Assembly: GCA_902478885.1 (NCBI GenBank)
Contig: CABSMS010000119.1
Coordinates: forward strand, 1-5,086
Length of the DNA: 5,086 nucleotides
Direction: 5' to 3'
Source of the DNA: an uncultured Collinsella sp.
Lineage (GTDB): Bacteria > Actinomycetota > Coriobacteriia > Coriobacteriales > Coriobacteriaceae
The notes under the pieces are model-generated. The model was not told the DNA's origin. It saw only the letters and a program-made list of their open reading frames with translations, and searched no databases. The position numbers and the translations under genes were made by a program. This document shows, piece after piece, positions 1-5,086 of this stretch (positions within the stretch are counted from its first letter, which is position 1; the number at the start of each line of letters is the position of its first letter).

Positions 1-1183
1 CGGTGACGCCAACCTCGGTGCCGGGGATCTTGGCCGTAAAGCCCGTCACAAAGTGATACATGGCGGCGTCGGCCGTCAGGCGCGAGATAGGCGGCAGCAC
101 GCCAAAGGCATCGCAGGTCAGGAACAGCACGACGCTGGGAGTGGTGCCCATGCCCTTGGTCCACGCGTTGGGGATATGCTCGACGGGATAGGCCACGCGC
201 GTGTTGTGCGTGATCGAGATGTCGTCGTAGTTGGGCTTGCGGTTCTCGTCGAGCACCACGTTTTCGCAAATGGCGCCAAAACGGACGGCGTTGAAGATCT
301 CGGGCTCGTGGAAGGCGTCCAGGCCCTCGCATTTGGCGTAGCAGCCACCCTCGATGTTGAAGATGCCCATGTCGGACCAACCGTGCTCGTCGTCGCCGAT
401 CAGCAGGCGCGTGGGATTGGCCGAAAGCGTGGTCTTGCCGGTGCCGGACAGGCCAAAGAACACGGCGGTCTCGTGCGTGACGGGATCCATGCTGGCCGAG
501 CAATGCATGGGCAGCACGTCGTCCTCGACAGGCAGCAGGTAGTTCATGACACTGAAGATGGACTTTTTGATTTCGCCGGAGTAGCCGGTACCCGCGACCA
601 AAATCACGCGCTCCTGGAAGTTGATGACCACGGCGGCGCTGGAGTTGAGGCCCTTGATGGCGGGATCGCACTGGTAACCGGGCGCTGCGAGCACGCAGAA
701 GTCGGGTTCGCCGGTGCGCGCGATTTCGCGGGCAAGCGGGCGGGCGAGCATCTGCTTAATAAAGAGTGCCTGGCTGGCACGCTCGCAGGCAACGAGCAGG
801 CGACGCGTGTGGTTGCGGTCGGCGCCCGCCATGCCGCGGGTGACGAACACGTCGCGCTCGTTGAGATAGTCGACGATGCCGGCCTTGATGGCCTCATAGC
901 TCTCGACGGACAGCGGGCGGTTGACCGCGCCCCAGGCGATTTTGTCGTGCACGTCGGGCGTGTCGACGATAAAGCGGTCGTTGGGCGAACGGCCAGTGCG
1001 CTCCCCTGTCTCGATCACCAGCGCGCCATTGGATGCCATGCGGCCTTCTTCGCGGCGGATAGCGTGTTCGACGAGCTCCGCGGCGGGTAGATCGACCAGC
1101 AGACGGGGCTGATTCTCGGCGGGATCTTCAACGAGCGTAATACCAAAGTTGGACAAAACTTCTGCAGGGGTAACACCAGCCAT
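1..1183 (-). CDS. pckA: ATP-dependent phosphoenolpyruvate carboxykinase, 3' end cut by window edge
   Basis: This cytosolic enzyme interconverts oxaloacetate plus ATP with phosphoenolpyruvate, CO2 and ADP. In anaerobes it often runs towards oxaloacetate and yields ATP. The minus frame is open from an ATG at 1183 to position 2, giving 394 residues. The E. coli protein has about 540, so roughly the last 140 are missing because of the window edge, not because of a break. Visible landmarks are GRSPNDRF (Arg65), GYSGEIKKS (Tyr201, Lys207), PMHCSA (His227), the phosphate-binding loop GLSGTGKTT (244-252, Lys250, Thr251), the metal-binding GDDEHGW (263-269), NTRVAYP (Arg329), and DAFGVLPPISRLTADAAMYH (358-377). 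All key residues expected for the ATP-type family are present. The start is set by a strong AAAGGAGG (1188-1195, minus), although its spacing to ATG is only 4 bases; the next Met is residue 49, far too late. The gene lies downstream of lctP on the same strand with a 277-bp gap, so it probably has its own promoter. Family identity is near certain. Confidence 0.97.
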   Translation of the reverse strand, partial: MAGVTPAEVLSNFGITLVEDPAENQPRLLVDLPAAELVEHAIRREEGRMASNGALVIETGERTGRSPNDRFIVDTPDVHDKIAWGAVNRPLSVESYEAIKAGIVDYLNERDVFVTRGMAGADRNHTRRLLVACERASQALFIKQMLARPLAREIARTGEPDFCVLAAPGYQCDPAIKGLNSSAAVVINFQERVILVAGTGYSGEIKKSIFSVMNYLLPVEDDVLPMHCSASMDPVTHETAVFFGLSGTGKTTLSANPTRLLIGDDEHGWSDMGIFNIEGGCYAKCEGLDAFHEPEIFNAVRFGAICENVVLDENRKPNYDDISITHNTRVAYPVEHIPNAWTKGMGTTPSVVLFLTCDAFGVLPPISRLTADAAMYHFVTGFTAKIPGTEVGVT

Positions 1184-1257
1184 GGGGCCTCCTTTAAAAA
1201 CGCGACACATGGACGCGGCGCGCACTTTACTCACATAAAGCCCGTTGTACCCGATAT

Positions 1258-1272
1258 GCAAAACGTTTTTGC
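1258..1272. promoter_or_regulatory. Candidate LacI-family operator upstream of pckA
   Basis: The sequence GCAAAACGTTTTTGC is a near-palindrome with a perfect 10-bp core, AAAACGTTTT (1260-1269), centred on CG. One extra T on the right arm offsets the outer GC pairs. A-rich/T-rich arms around a central CG are typical of operators bound by LacI-family regulators (PurR- and CcpA-like). It lies about 75 bases upstream of the pckA start, a plausible place for control of a carbon-metabolism gene. No convincing -35/-10 pair for pckA was found in 1184-1321, so its position relative to the promoter is unknown. A chance palindrome in an AT-rich patch is a real alternative. Confidence 0.3.
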
Positions 1273-1321
1273 GGCAAGGACGGCAAGCCCGCCCAACGGT
1301 CAAAAATCGCAGGCAAGCGGC

Positions 1322-1375
1322 CTAGTCATTGGGGACGCTTTTAAACGACTAGTCATTGGGGACACTCTTGAACAG
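1322..1375. repeat. Imperfect 27-bp tandem duplication with GGGGAC core
   Basis: Two units lie head to tail: 1322-1348 and 1349-1375. Both start with the identical 15 bases CTAGTCATTGGGGAC, then diverge modestly; 22 of 27 positions match by eye. The second unit overlaps the left arm of the hairpin at 1358-1397, so the tandem repeat and hairpin form one composite block between lctP and pckA. I recall similar AGTCATTGGGGAC strings as recurrent intergenic repeats in Collinsella and relatives, but that is memory, not a search. No coding function is apparent. Confidence 0.75.
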
Positions 1376-1397
1376 ACAACATTCAAGGAGTGTCCCC
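1358..1397. repeat. Inverted repeat, 15/16-bp stem, 9-nt loop
   Basis: The left arm at 1358-1372 (GGGGACACTCTTGAA) is complementary to the right arm at 1382-1397 (TTCAAGGAGTGTCCCC), with one bulged base. The loop is CAGACAACA. A transcript of either strand would fold into a stable hairpin. Neither arm is followed by a U-run, so it is not a standard intrinsic terminator, though it could still slow or stabilise transcripts leaving lctP. The GGGGAC/GTCCCC ends match the neighbouring repeat units, which suggests a REP-like palindromic family. Confidence 0.75.
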
Positions 1398-1403
1398 GGA
1401 TGC

Positions 1404-1459
1404 CGGCACTTAGGGACGTTCCCAAAGTGCCGGCACATAAGGAACGTCCCTAAGTGCCG
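1404..1459. repeat. Perfect 19-bp inverted repeat abutting the lctP stop codon
   Basis: The left arm CGGCACTTAGGGACGTTCC (1404-1422) is the exact reverse complement of the right arm at 1441-1459. The 18-base interval holds a second perfect palindrome, GTGCCGGCAC (1427-1436), so a three-part cruciform-like fold is possible. The right arm ends one base before the lctP stop codon (minus strand, 1463-1461), so it is the first thing transcribed after lctP. No T-run follows on the minus strand, which argues against a classical Rho-independent terminator, but a strong stem here could protect the lctP mRNA 3' end or reduce read-through to pckA. The shared TGCCGGCAC and GGGAC modules suggest a palindromic intergenic repeat family, possibly mobilised by a REP-associated (Y1-type) transposase elsewhere in the genome. 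Confidence 0.85.
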
Positions 1460-1460
1460 A

Positions 1461-3032
1461 CTACAGCGGCAGGCCTTGGCCGAGCATGGCTATGGCGCTC
1501 ATCAGGACCAGCATGCCGGCAGCGTAGGGCAGCACCGCGCCCAGGAGTTCGGCATCCTTACCGCGCACGTGCACGGCGGCAAGACCAATGGCGAGGGTCT
1601 GCGGCGAGATCATCTTACCAGCGGCGACGCCCAGGGCGTTCAATGCGACCATCCAGTAGTCGCTCACACCCAGCGCAGTGGCGGCCTGGCTCTGAATGGG
1701 ACCAAACAGCATGCCCGAGGACGTGCCCGAGCCGGTCACGAACGCACCGACTGCGCCGATCCACGGAGCCAGAATCGGGTAGAGACCGCCGGCGACCGCA
1801 ATGCAAAACGCACTGATCGACGAAATCATGCCGGCATAGCCCATCACCTTGGCGCAGCCCAGTACCGAAAGCATCGTGATCACCGTCGGCGTCATCTGCT
1901 TCACAGTCGCGACCAGCACCTCGCCCATCATGCGCGGCGAAGCGCCCTGAATGGCACCGCCGACAAACGCCGCCAGGAAAATCCAGACGCCTGGCGTGTT
2001 GATCCACGAAAACGTAAGCGTACCGGGATTCTCACCGCAATACACCTGCACGTGGCTTGCAAAGGGCGCAAGCGCGGCATGCACGGCGGGCACCAGGTTG
2101 GACGCACCCAGCAGCAGTACAAAAATCAGAATGAAGCACGACCAGGCCGAAAGCGCCGATTTAACGGTGAGCTGTTCGCCGGCCTCGATATTCATATGGA
2201 AGCGTGCGTCCAGATGCCCCGACTTCTCGGCACGCATGGCAAGCGCAGCTGTCAGCGCGAGCGAAACGATGGATCCTACGACCACGGCCAGCTCGGGGCC
2301 CACAAACATGGCAACGACCAGAGCCGCGCCGACAAACGACACGCCGGAGAGCAACGCCACGCCGGCAACACCGTGCAGACGCTCGCCCACACTCGCGGGA
2401 TTGCCCTGGTCATCGGCAACACGGCCCGCAACCAGCACAATAAATAGCGGCATCACCACAAAGAACGGTGCGAGCTGCACCAGCTGAACGGTCGCTAGGT
2501 GAAGGGAATCCAGCCCCACCAGGTCGGCAACGGACACCGTGGGGATGCCGATGGAGCCGTAGGGCGTGGGCACGCCGTTGGCCAGCAGGCAGATGAGCAC
2601 GGCAGGCACGGCCTCAAAGCCCAGGCCCGCGAGCATGCCGGCGGGAATGGCGACAGCGGTACCGAAGCCGGCCATGCCCTCCATAAAGCCACCGAAGCAC
2701 CAAGCCACGAGCAGCGCCAGCAGACGGCGGTCGCTGCTGATGGAGGTGATCATGCTGCCGATCACGTCCATGGCGCCCGTGCGAACGCACAGGTTATACG
2801 TGAATACCGCGGCGATGATCACCAGGACGATGGGCCACAGGGCCATCAAAAAGCCTTCGAGCGAGGCGGTCGCGATCTGCGCTGCCGGCAGGTGCCACCA
2901 TGCGAAGGCGAGCAAGCACGAAAGGACAAACGATCCGATAGCGGCCTTCCAAGCTGGCCATTTAAAGCACAGCAGCATCACGACCAGCCAAATAATCGGC
3001 ACAAGAGCCAGTAAGAATGCGGCGACGTCCAT
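1461..3032 (-). CDS. lctP: L-lactate permease (LctP family, TC 2.A.14)
   Basis: This cytoplasmic-membrane transporter carries lactate, and in some members glycolate, together with protons. The protein has 523 residues, slightly shorter than E. coli LldP (about 551), and is hydrophobic almost throughout, consistent with 12 or more membrane spans; clear ones are near 5-23, 30-46, 61-81, 105-115, 183-202, 223-264, 297-311 and 348-362. Family-type motifs are GFMEGMAGFGTAVAIP (115-130), ANGVPTPYGSIGIPT (151-165), APWIGAVGAFVTGSGTSSG (422-440) and AAGKMISPQTLAIGLAA (470-486). The ATG start is supported by AAGGAG (3042-3047, minus) 9 bases upstream; the stop is TAG. It is divergent from the flippase-like gene (180-bp gap) and upstream of pckA on the same strand, separated by repeats. 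No lactate dehydrogenase or lutABC genes are in view, so import versus export cannot be decided. The family call is firm; the exact substrate is inferred. Confidence 0.93.
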   Translation of the reverse strand: MDVAAFLLALVPIIWLVVMLLCFKWPAWKAAIGSFVLSCLLAFAWWHLPAAQIATASLEGFLMALWPIVLVIIAAVFTYNLCVRTGAMDVIGSMITSISSDRRLLALLVAWCFGGFMEGMAGFGTAVAIPAGMLAGLGFEAVPAVLICLLANGVPTPYGSIGIPTVSVADLVGLDSLHLATVQLVQLAPFFVVMPLFIVLVAGRVADDQGNPASVGERLHGVAGVALLSGVSFVGAALVVAMFVGPELAVVVGSIVSLALTAALAMRAEKSGHLDARFHMNIEAGEQLTVKSALSAWSCFILIFVLLLGASNLVPAVHAALAPFASHVQVYCGENPGTLTFSWINTPGVWIFLAAFVGGAIQGASPRMMGEVLVATVKQMTPTVITMLSVLGCAKVMGYAGMISSISAFCIAVAGGLYPILAPWIGAVGAFVTGSGTSSGMLFGPIQSQAATALGVSDYWMVALNALGVAAGKMISPQTLAIGLAAVHVRGKDAELLGAVLPYAAGMLVLMSAIAMLGQGLPL

Positions 3033-3112
3033 AGGTAGAAGCTCCTTGGTACCGCGTGGGCGGCATCGGGGGTGTCACAAAACTTCAACAGGATACCGCA
3101 CGTTTACCGACA

Positions 3113-3135
3113 AATTTCAGCCGCCCGCCGAAATT
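3113..3135. promoter_or_regulatory. Inverted repeat AATTTC-N11-GAAATT in the divergent promoter region
   Basis: The half-sites AATTTC (3113-3118) and GAAATT (3130-3135) are perfect complements separated by 11 GC-rich bases, and they lie in the gap between the divergent lctP and flippase-like starts. A dimeric regulator could bind here. On the minus strand a weak -10-like TATCCT (3095-3090) lies 17 bases downstream of the left half-site, so binding could block an lctP promoter. With 6-bp arms in an AT-rich patch, chance occurrence is possible. Confidence 0.25.
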
Positions 3136-3136
3136 A

Positions 3137-3153
3137 TTGAACAATCCGTTCAA
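3137..3153. promoter_or_regulatory. Candidate operator TTGAAC-N5-GTTCAA
   Basis: TTGAACAATCCGTTCAA is a 17-bp perfect inverted repeat (6-bp arms, 5-base centre). It lies one base after the AATTTC/GAAATT inverted repeat and just upstream of where the -35 of the flippase-like gene should fall. Its size and symmetry suit a helix-turn-helix dimer, for example of the TetR family, which binds sites of this form. Its place between two divergent genes means one bound regulator could affect either. No regulator gene is in the window, so the ligand and direction of control are unknown. Confidence 0.4.
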
Positions 3154-3178
3154 AAACACGAACGAACACCGTCGCGTC

Positions 3179-3184
3179 TATACT
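3179..3184 (+). promoter_or_regulatory. Probable -10 box for the flippase-like gene
   Basis: TATACT matches the sigma-70 -10 consensus at 5 of 6 positions and lies 28 bases before the TTG start, which would give a 5' leader of about 20 bases. No good -35 is found at the usual 16-18-base spacing (the bases there read roughly ACACGA). That weakness would be consistent with activator dependence or with control through the adjacent inverted repeat, but this is inference. Confidence 0.4.
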
Positions 3185-3198
3185 AAAGCGCAGCAATA

Positions 3199-3205
3199 GA
3201 AAGGA
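3199..3205 (+). promoter_or_regulatory. Ribosome binding site that fixes the TTG start at 3213
   Basis: GAAAGGA lies 7 bases before TTG (3213-3215), a normal spacing. Later in-frame ATG codons (Met87 at 3471, Met106 at 3528) have no purine-rich site in front of them. This is the main reason to accept the non-ATG start and the long N-terminal region. Confidence 0.7.
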
Positions 3206-3212
3206 CTCCGCT

Positions 3213-4793
3213 TTGAGCATCACGCCCCTCGATAGCATTCGCCGCGCCATCGCCCGCCGCAACGGCGTCTCCAACCCCGCTGCATCGAGAGACGGCGCCG
3301 CGAAGGCCCAGGGCGGCCGCATCGAGAACGGCCTCTTCCCTGCCTCGCACACTGCCGAGGAACTCGCACGCATCCAAGAGCTGAGTCAGCGCAACGCCGG
3401 CGGGCCCGATAGCAGCCAAGCCACACGTCGCCGGCGCGAACGCGATCGCAAGCCCGGCCCCGTCCGCCGCATGGTCAACGCTTGGTGGAACCGTCTGCTC
3501 GGTGCCGTCTACGGCGGCGGCTTCTCCATGCAGGAAGCGGAATACGAGGAGCACGCCACCAGTCGCGACTATCTTTGGAACACCCTCGGCACCGCCGTGT
3601 GGGGTCTGGCGTTTCCGTTGCTCACCATCGTGTCTACGCAGCTCGTGGGCGCCGAAGAAGCCGGCAAGTTCTCCATCGCCTTTGTCACCGGCACGCTCAT
3701 CATGATCGCGTGCAACTACGGCGTGCGCAATTTCCAGGTCTCGGACATCGACGAAAAGACGTCCTTTGCCTCCTACCAGCTCAACCGCTGGCTTTGCGGA
3801 GCGCTCGCCCTAGGCTGCAGCCTCATGTACAGCAGCGCCCGCGGCTATGACACGCAGATGGCGACGATCGGCCTGGGCGTCTACCTGTATAAGGTCATCG
3901 ACGGCGTCGCCGACGTGTACGAAGGCCGCCTGCAGCAGGCCGACAAGCTCTACCTGGCTGGCATGAGCCAAACGCTACGCTCCGTCGGCGTCATCGCGGT
4001 CTTCAGCGTGGCGCTGTTCCTCACGCGCAGCATGCCCATCGCGGCCATGGCCATGGGCATCGCCGCGATCGCCTCGCTCGTGCTGGTCACCGCGCCGCTC
4101 GCCCTGCTCGAGACCGAAAAATCGCGCCGCGTAAGCCTGCGTGAGGTCGGCCACCTGTTTGTCCAGTGCGCCCCACTCTTTGGCGCGCTATTCCTGTTCA
4201 ATCTTATCGAGAGCATGCCCAAGTTTGTGATGGAAGGAACACTGGCCTACAAATACCAGCTGTACTTTAATGCCCTGTTTTTTCCAGCTCAGGCTATTCT
4301 GTTGAGCATTGGATTTGTCTATAAACCGCAGCTCCTGCGCTTGTCGAGCATTTGGGCTAATCCTCGCAAGCGTCGTCGCTTTGACCTGATTATTGTTGCC
4401 GTTATGGCGCTGATCGTGGTCATCACCGGCGTGTGCGCCGCATTTATGGCAGGTCCCGGTATTCCCCTCATGAGCTTTATGTACGGTCTCAGCTTTGAGC
4501 GCTACCGTACGCTGGCGCTGCTGATGGTCGTCGCCGGCGGCGTCACCGCGGCCATCGACTTTATCTACGCCATCATCACGGTGCTGCGCCATGCCGGCGA
4601 CGTCACCAAGATCTACCTGATCTGTTTTGCCGTGAGCGTGGTGCTCCCGGTGATTCTGATCAATCTGCTCGGCCTGATGGGCGCCGTCGTGAGCTACCTG
4701 GCCATCATGGCCCTACTGCTGGTACTGTTGATTATCGAGTACGCCCACATCCGCCAACGCATAGAGAGGGACCGGAATCCGTACGGCGCCTAA
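3213..4793 (+). CDS. Multi-spanning membrane protein, polysaccharide flippase-like (Wzx/MATE-like)
   Basis: The likely role is flipping a lipid-linked glycan across the cytoplasmic membrane, as Wzx-type proteins of the MOP superfamily do; this is inferred from topology and general resemblance, not from a diagnostic motif. The protein has 526 residues. Residues 1-115 are hydrophilic and Arg-rich (RRRRERDRK at 72-80), with no signal peptide, so probably cytoplasmic. About 12 membrane segments follow, roughly at 125-144, 153-169, 193-207, 215-229, 254-271, 276-298, 318-332, 345-368, 391-413, 432-454, 466-488 and 490-509, then a short charged tail. Wzx-like features include a first helix pair after WNTLGTAVWGLAFPLLT and a charged cytoplasmic loop at 300-311. 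The start is TTG with GAAAGGA 7 bases upstream. No glycosyltransferase or polymerase gene flanks it here, which is unusual for a classical Wzx. Codons for about residues 342-397 are visibly more AT-rich than the rest. Alternatives are another MOP-type exporter or a membrane protein of unknown role. Confidence 0.7.
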   Translation: MSITPLDSIRRAIARRNGVSNPAASRDGAAKAQGGRIENGLFPASHTAEELARIQELSQRNAGGPDSSQATRRRRERDRKPGPVRRMVNAWWNRLLGAVYGGGFSMQEAEYEEHATSRDYLWNTLGTAVWGLAFPLLTIVSTQLVGAEEAGKFSIAFVTGTLIMIACNYGVRNFQVSDIDEKTSFASYQLNRWLCGALALGCSLMYSSARGYDTQMATIGLGVYLYKVIDGVADVYEGRLQQADKLYLAGMSQTLRSVGVIAVFSVALFLTRSMPIAAMAMGIAAIASLVLVTAPLALLETEKSRRVSLREVGHLFVQCAPLFGALFLFNLIESMPKFVMEGTLAYKYQLYFNALFFPAQAILLSIGFVYKPQLLRLSSIWANPRKRRRFDLIIVAVMALIVVITGVCAAFMAGPGIPLMSFMYGLSFERYRTLALLMVVAGGVTAAIDFIYAIITVLRHAGDVTKIYLICFAVSVVLPVILINLLGLMGAVVSYLAIMALLLVLLIIEYAHIRQRIERDRNPYGA

Positions 4794-4863
4794 TTGCGGC
4801 GATGGGAGAAGCTAATTTGCGGTGGAATCACCCCGGCTGGAGTCTCGTTGCGGACACGTAAAA

Positions 4864-4986
4864 CTAAGTGAGTAGATTTTTACCGAATCCCCGACCACAC
4901 CGACAGAGCACAAGTCTGTGACCTGCGATTTTATTGAGGCAAATATGTTGGGTGCTCGGCATTTCCAAAAAAGTCTACTCACTTAG
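4864..4986. mobile_element. 123-bp element with 13-bp perfect terminal inverted repeats (MITE-like)
   Basis: CTAAGTGAGTAGA at 4864-4876 is exactly complementary to TCTACTCACTTAG at 4974-4986. The match continues inward as a T-run (4877-4881) against an A-run (4967-4972), with one extra G at 4973. The 97-base interior has no credible ORF and contains a small stem, ACAGA (4903-4907) with TCTGT (4915-4919). Size, termini and lack of coding content fit a miniature inverted-repeat element or other dispersed intergenic repeat. No flanking duplication is obvious; the TA inside each end (4865-4866, 4984-4985) could be a TA target duplication of the IS630/mariner kind, but symmetry alone produces the same pattern. 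It lies between two convergent genes. The right end read on the minus strand (AAGT-GAGTAG-ACTT then T-run) could act as a weak terminator for the gene entering from the right. Confidence 0.6.
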
Positions 4987-5009
4987 CCGGCGGGCAGCCA
5001 AATGATTAT

Positions 5010-5086
5010 TTAAGGCTCTGTTAGACCAGGGTTGACATACATGTGTCCCCACGGTGCCATATCGTTGACCCCGTAGACCGCGATGA
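5010..5086 (-). CDS. C-terminal tail of an unidentified protein, cut by window edge
   Basis: The minus frame is open from the right edge to a TAA at 5012-5010 and gives 24 residues, IAVYGVNDMAPWGH followed by MYVNPGLTEP. The peptide has an ordinary protein-like composition with G/P/W/N residues, and its codons are mostly G/C-ending (GTC, GCG, ATC, TAC), unlike the intergenic DNA just beyond it. The other five frames across this stretch look less protein-like. If real, the gene converges on the flippase-like gene, with the MITE-like element between them. I do not recognise the family, and the fragment is too short to assign a function. It could also be a chance open stretch. Confidence 0.5.
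   Translation of the reverse strand, partial: IAVYGVNDMAPWGHMYVNPGLTEP

Noticed and set aside
53..1090. Plus-strand open frame of 345 residues opposite pckA
   Set aside because: It lies entirely antisense to a clear PEP carboxykinase with all catalytic motifs. Its translation is low-complexity, rich in G, A, V, D and H, which is typical of the reverse frame of a GC-rich gene, and it shows no recognisable domain.
1298..1303. TTGACC on the minus strand as a -35 for pckA
   Set aside because: The hexamer 17 bases downstream is TCCTTG, which is not a credible -10, and neighbouring spacings are no better.
1256..1453. Small plus-strand open frame of 65 residues across the intergenic repeats
   Set aside because: More than half of it encodes the repeat units and hairpin arms, there is no ribosome binding site, and the peptide has no protein-like features.
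1322..1460. CRISPR array
   Set aside because: There are only two diverged tandem units with no spacers of uniform length between them, and no cas genes nearby.
1356..2447. Plus-strand open frame of 363 residues opposite lctP
   Set aside because: It begins in the repeat block and continues antisense to the permease. Its composition (R, H, Q, G-rich) is that of a shadow frame, with no ribosome binding site or domain.
2499..3186. Plus-strand open frames opposite the 5' end of lctP
   Set aside because: They are antisense to the N-terminal half of the permease, with shadow-frame composition and no start signals.
4791..4853. Three TTGCGG copies downstream of the flippase-like gene (4794, 4817, 4848)
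   Set aside because: The copies are short and irregularly spaced, with no dyad symmetry or array character. This is likely chance in GC-rich DNA.
5032..5063. TTGACA (5032-5037) as a plus-strand promoter -35
   Set aside because: The closest -10-like sequence (CATATC, 5058-5063) is 20 bases away and a poor match, and the site falls within the probable minus-strand coding tail.

Overview
The window looks like a chromosomal piece of a high-GC anaerobic actinobacterium of the Coriobacteriia, most likely Collinsella or a close relative. That assignment rests on GC-rich codon use, AGGAGG-type ribosome binding sites, the mix of proteins, and intergenic repeats of a style I associate from memory with that group (GGGGAC / GGGACGTTCC / TGCCGGCAC modules and an AGTGAGTAGA-ended repeat). 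No marker gene is present, so it is an inference.

Layout: (1) Positions 1-1183, minus strand: the first 394 codons of ATP-dependent phosphoenolpyruvate carboxykinase (pckA), cut by the left edge. (2) Positions 1184-1460: a 277-bp gap with a candidate LacI-type palindrome upstream of pckA and, next to the neighbouring gene, a dense cluster of repeats made of an imperfect 27-bp tandem duplication and two hairpins, one with a perfect 19-bp stem. (3) Positions 1461-3032, minus strand: a complete L-lactate permease (LctP family). (4) Positions 3033-3212: a divergent intergenic region with two adjacent inverted repeats and a -10-like box. (5) Positions 3213-4793, plus strand: a complete multi-spanning membrane protein resembling polysaccharide/lipid-linked oligosaccharide flippases, with a TTG start and a long basic cytoplasmic N-terminus. 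(6) Positions 4794-5009: an intergenic region containing a 123-bp element bounded by perfect 13-bp inverted repeats, which looks like a small non-autonomous mobile element. (7) Positions 5010-5086, minus strand: a probable C-terminal tail of an unidentified gene that runs off the right edge.

How the genes fit together: lctP and pckA lie on the same strand in the order lctP then pckA. Their products could act on the same carbon flow (lactate entry, then PEP/oxaloacetate exchange). The repeat-filled gap and the strong own ribosome binding site of pckA suggest separate transcription rather than a tight operon. The flippase-like gene is divergent from lctP and stands alone here, with no glycosyltransferases visible. 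I see no complete novel multi-gene system. The most unusual material is the two intergenic repeat elements and the inverted repeats in the divergent promoter region.
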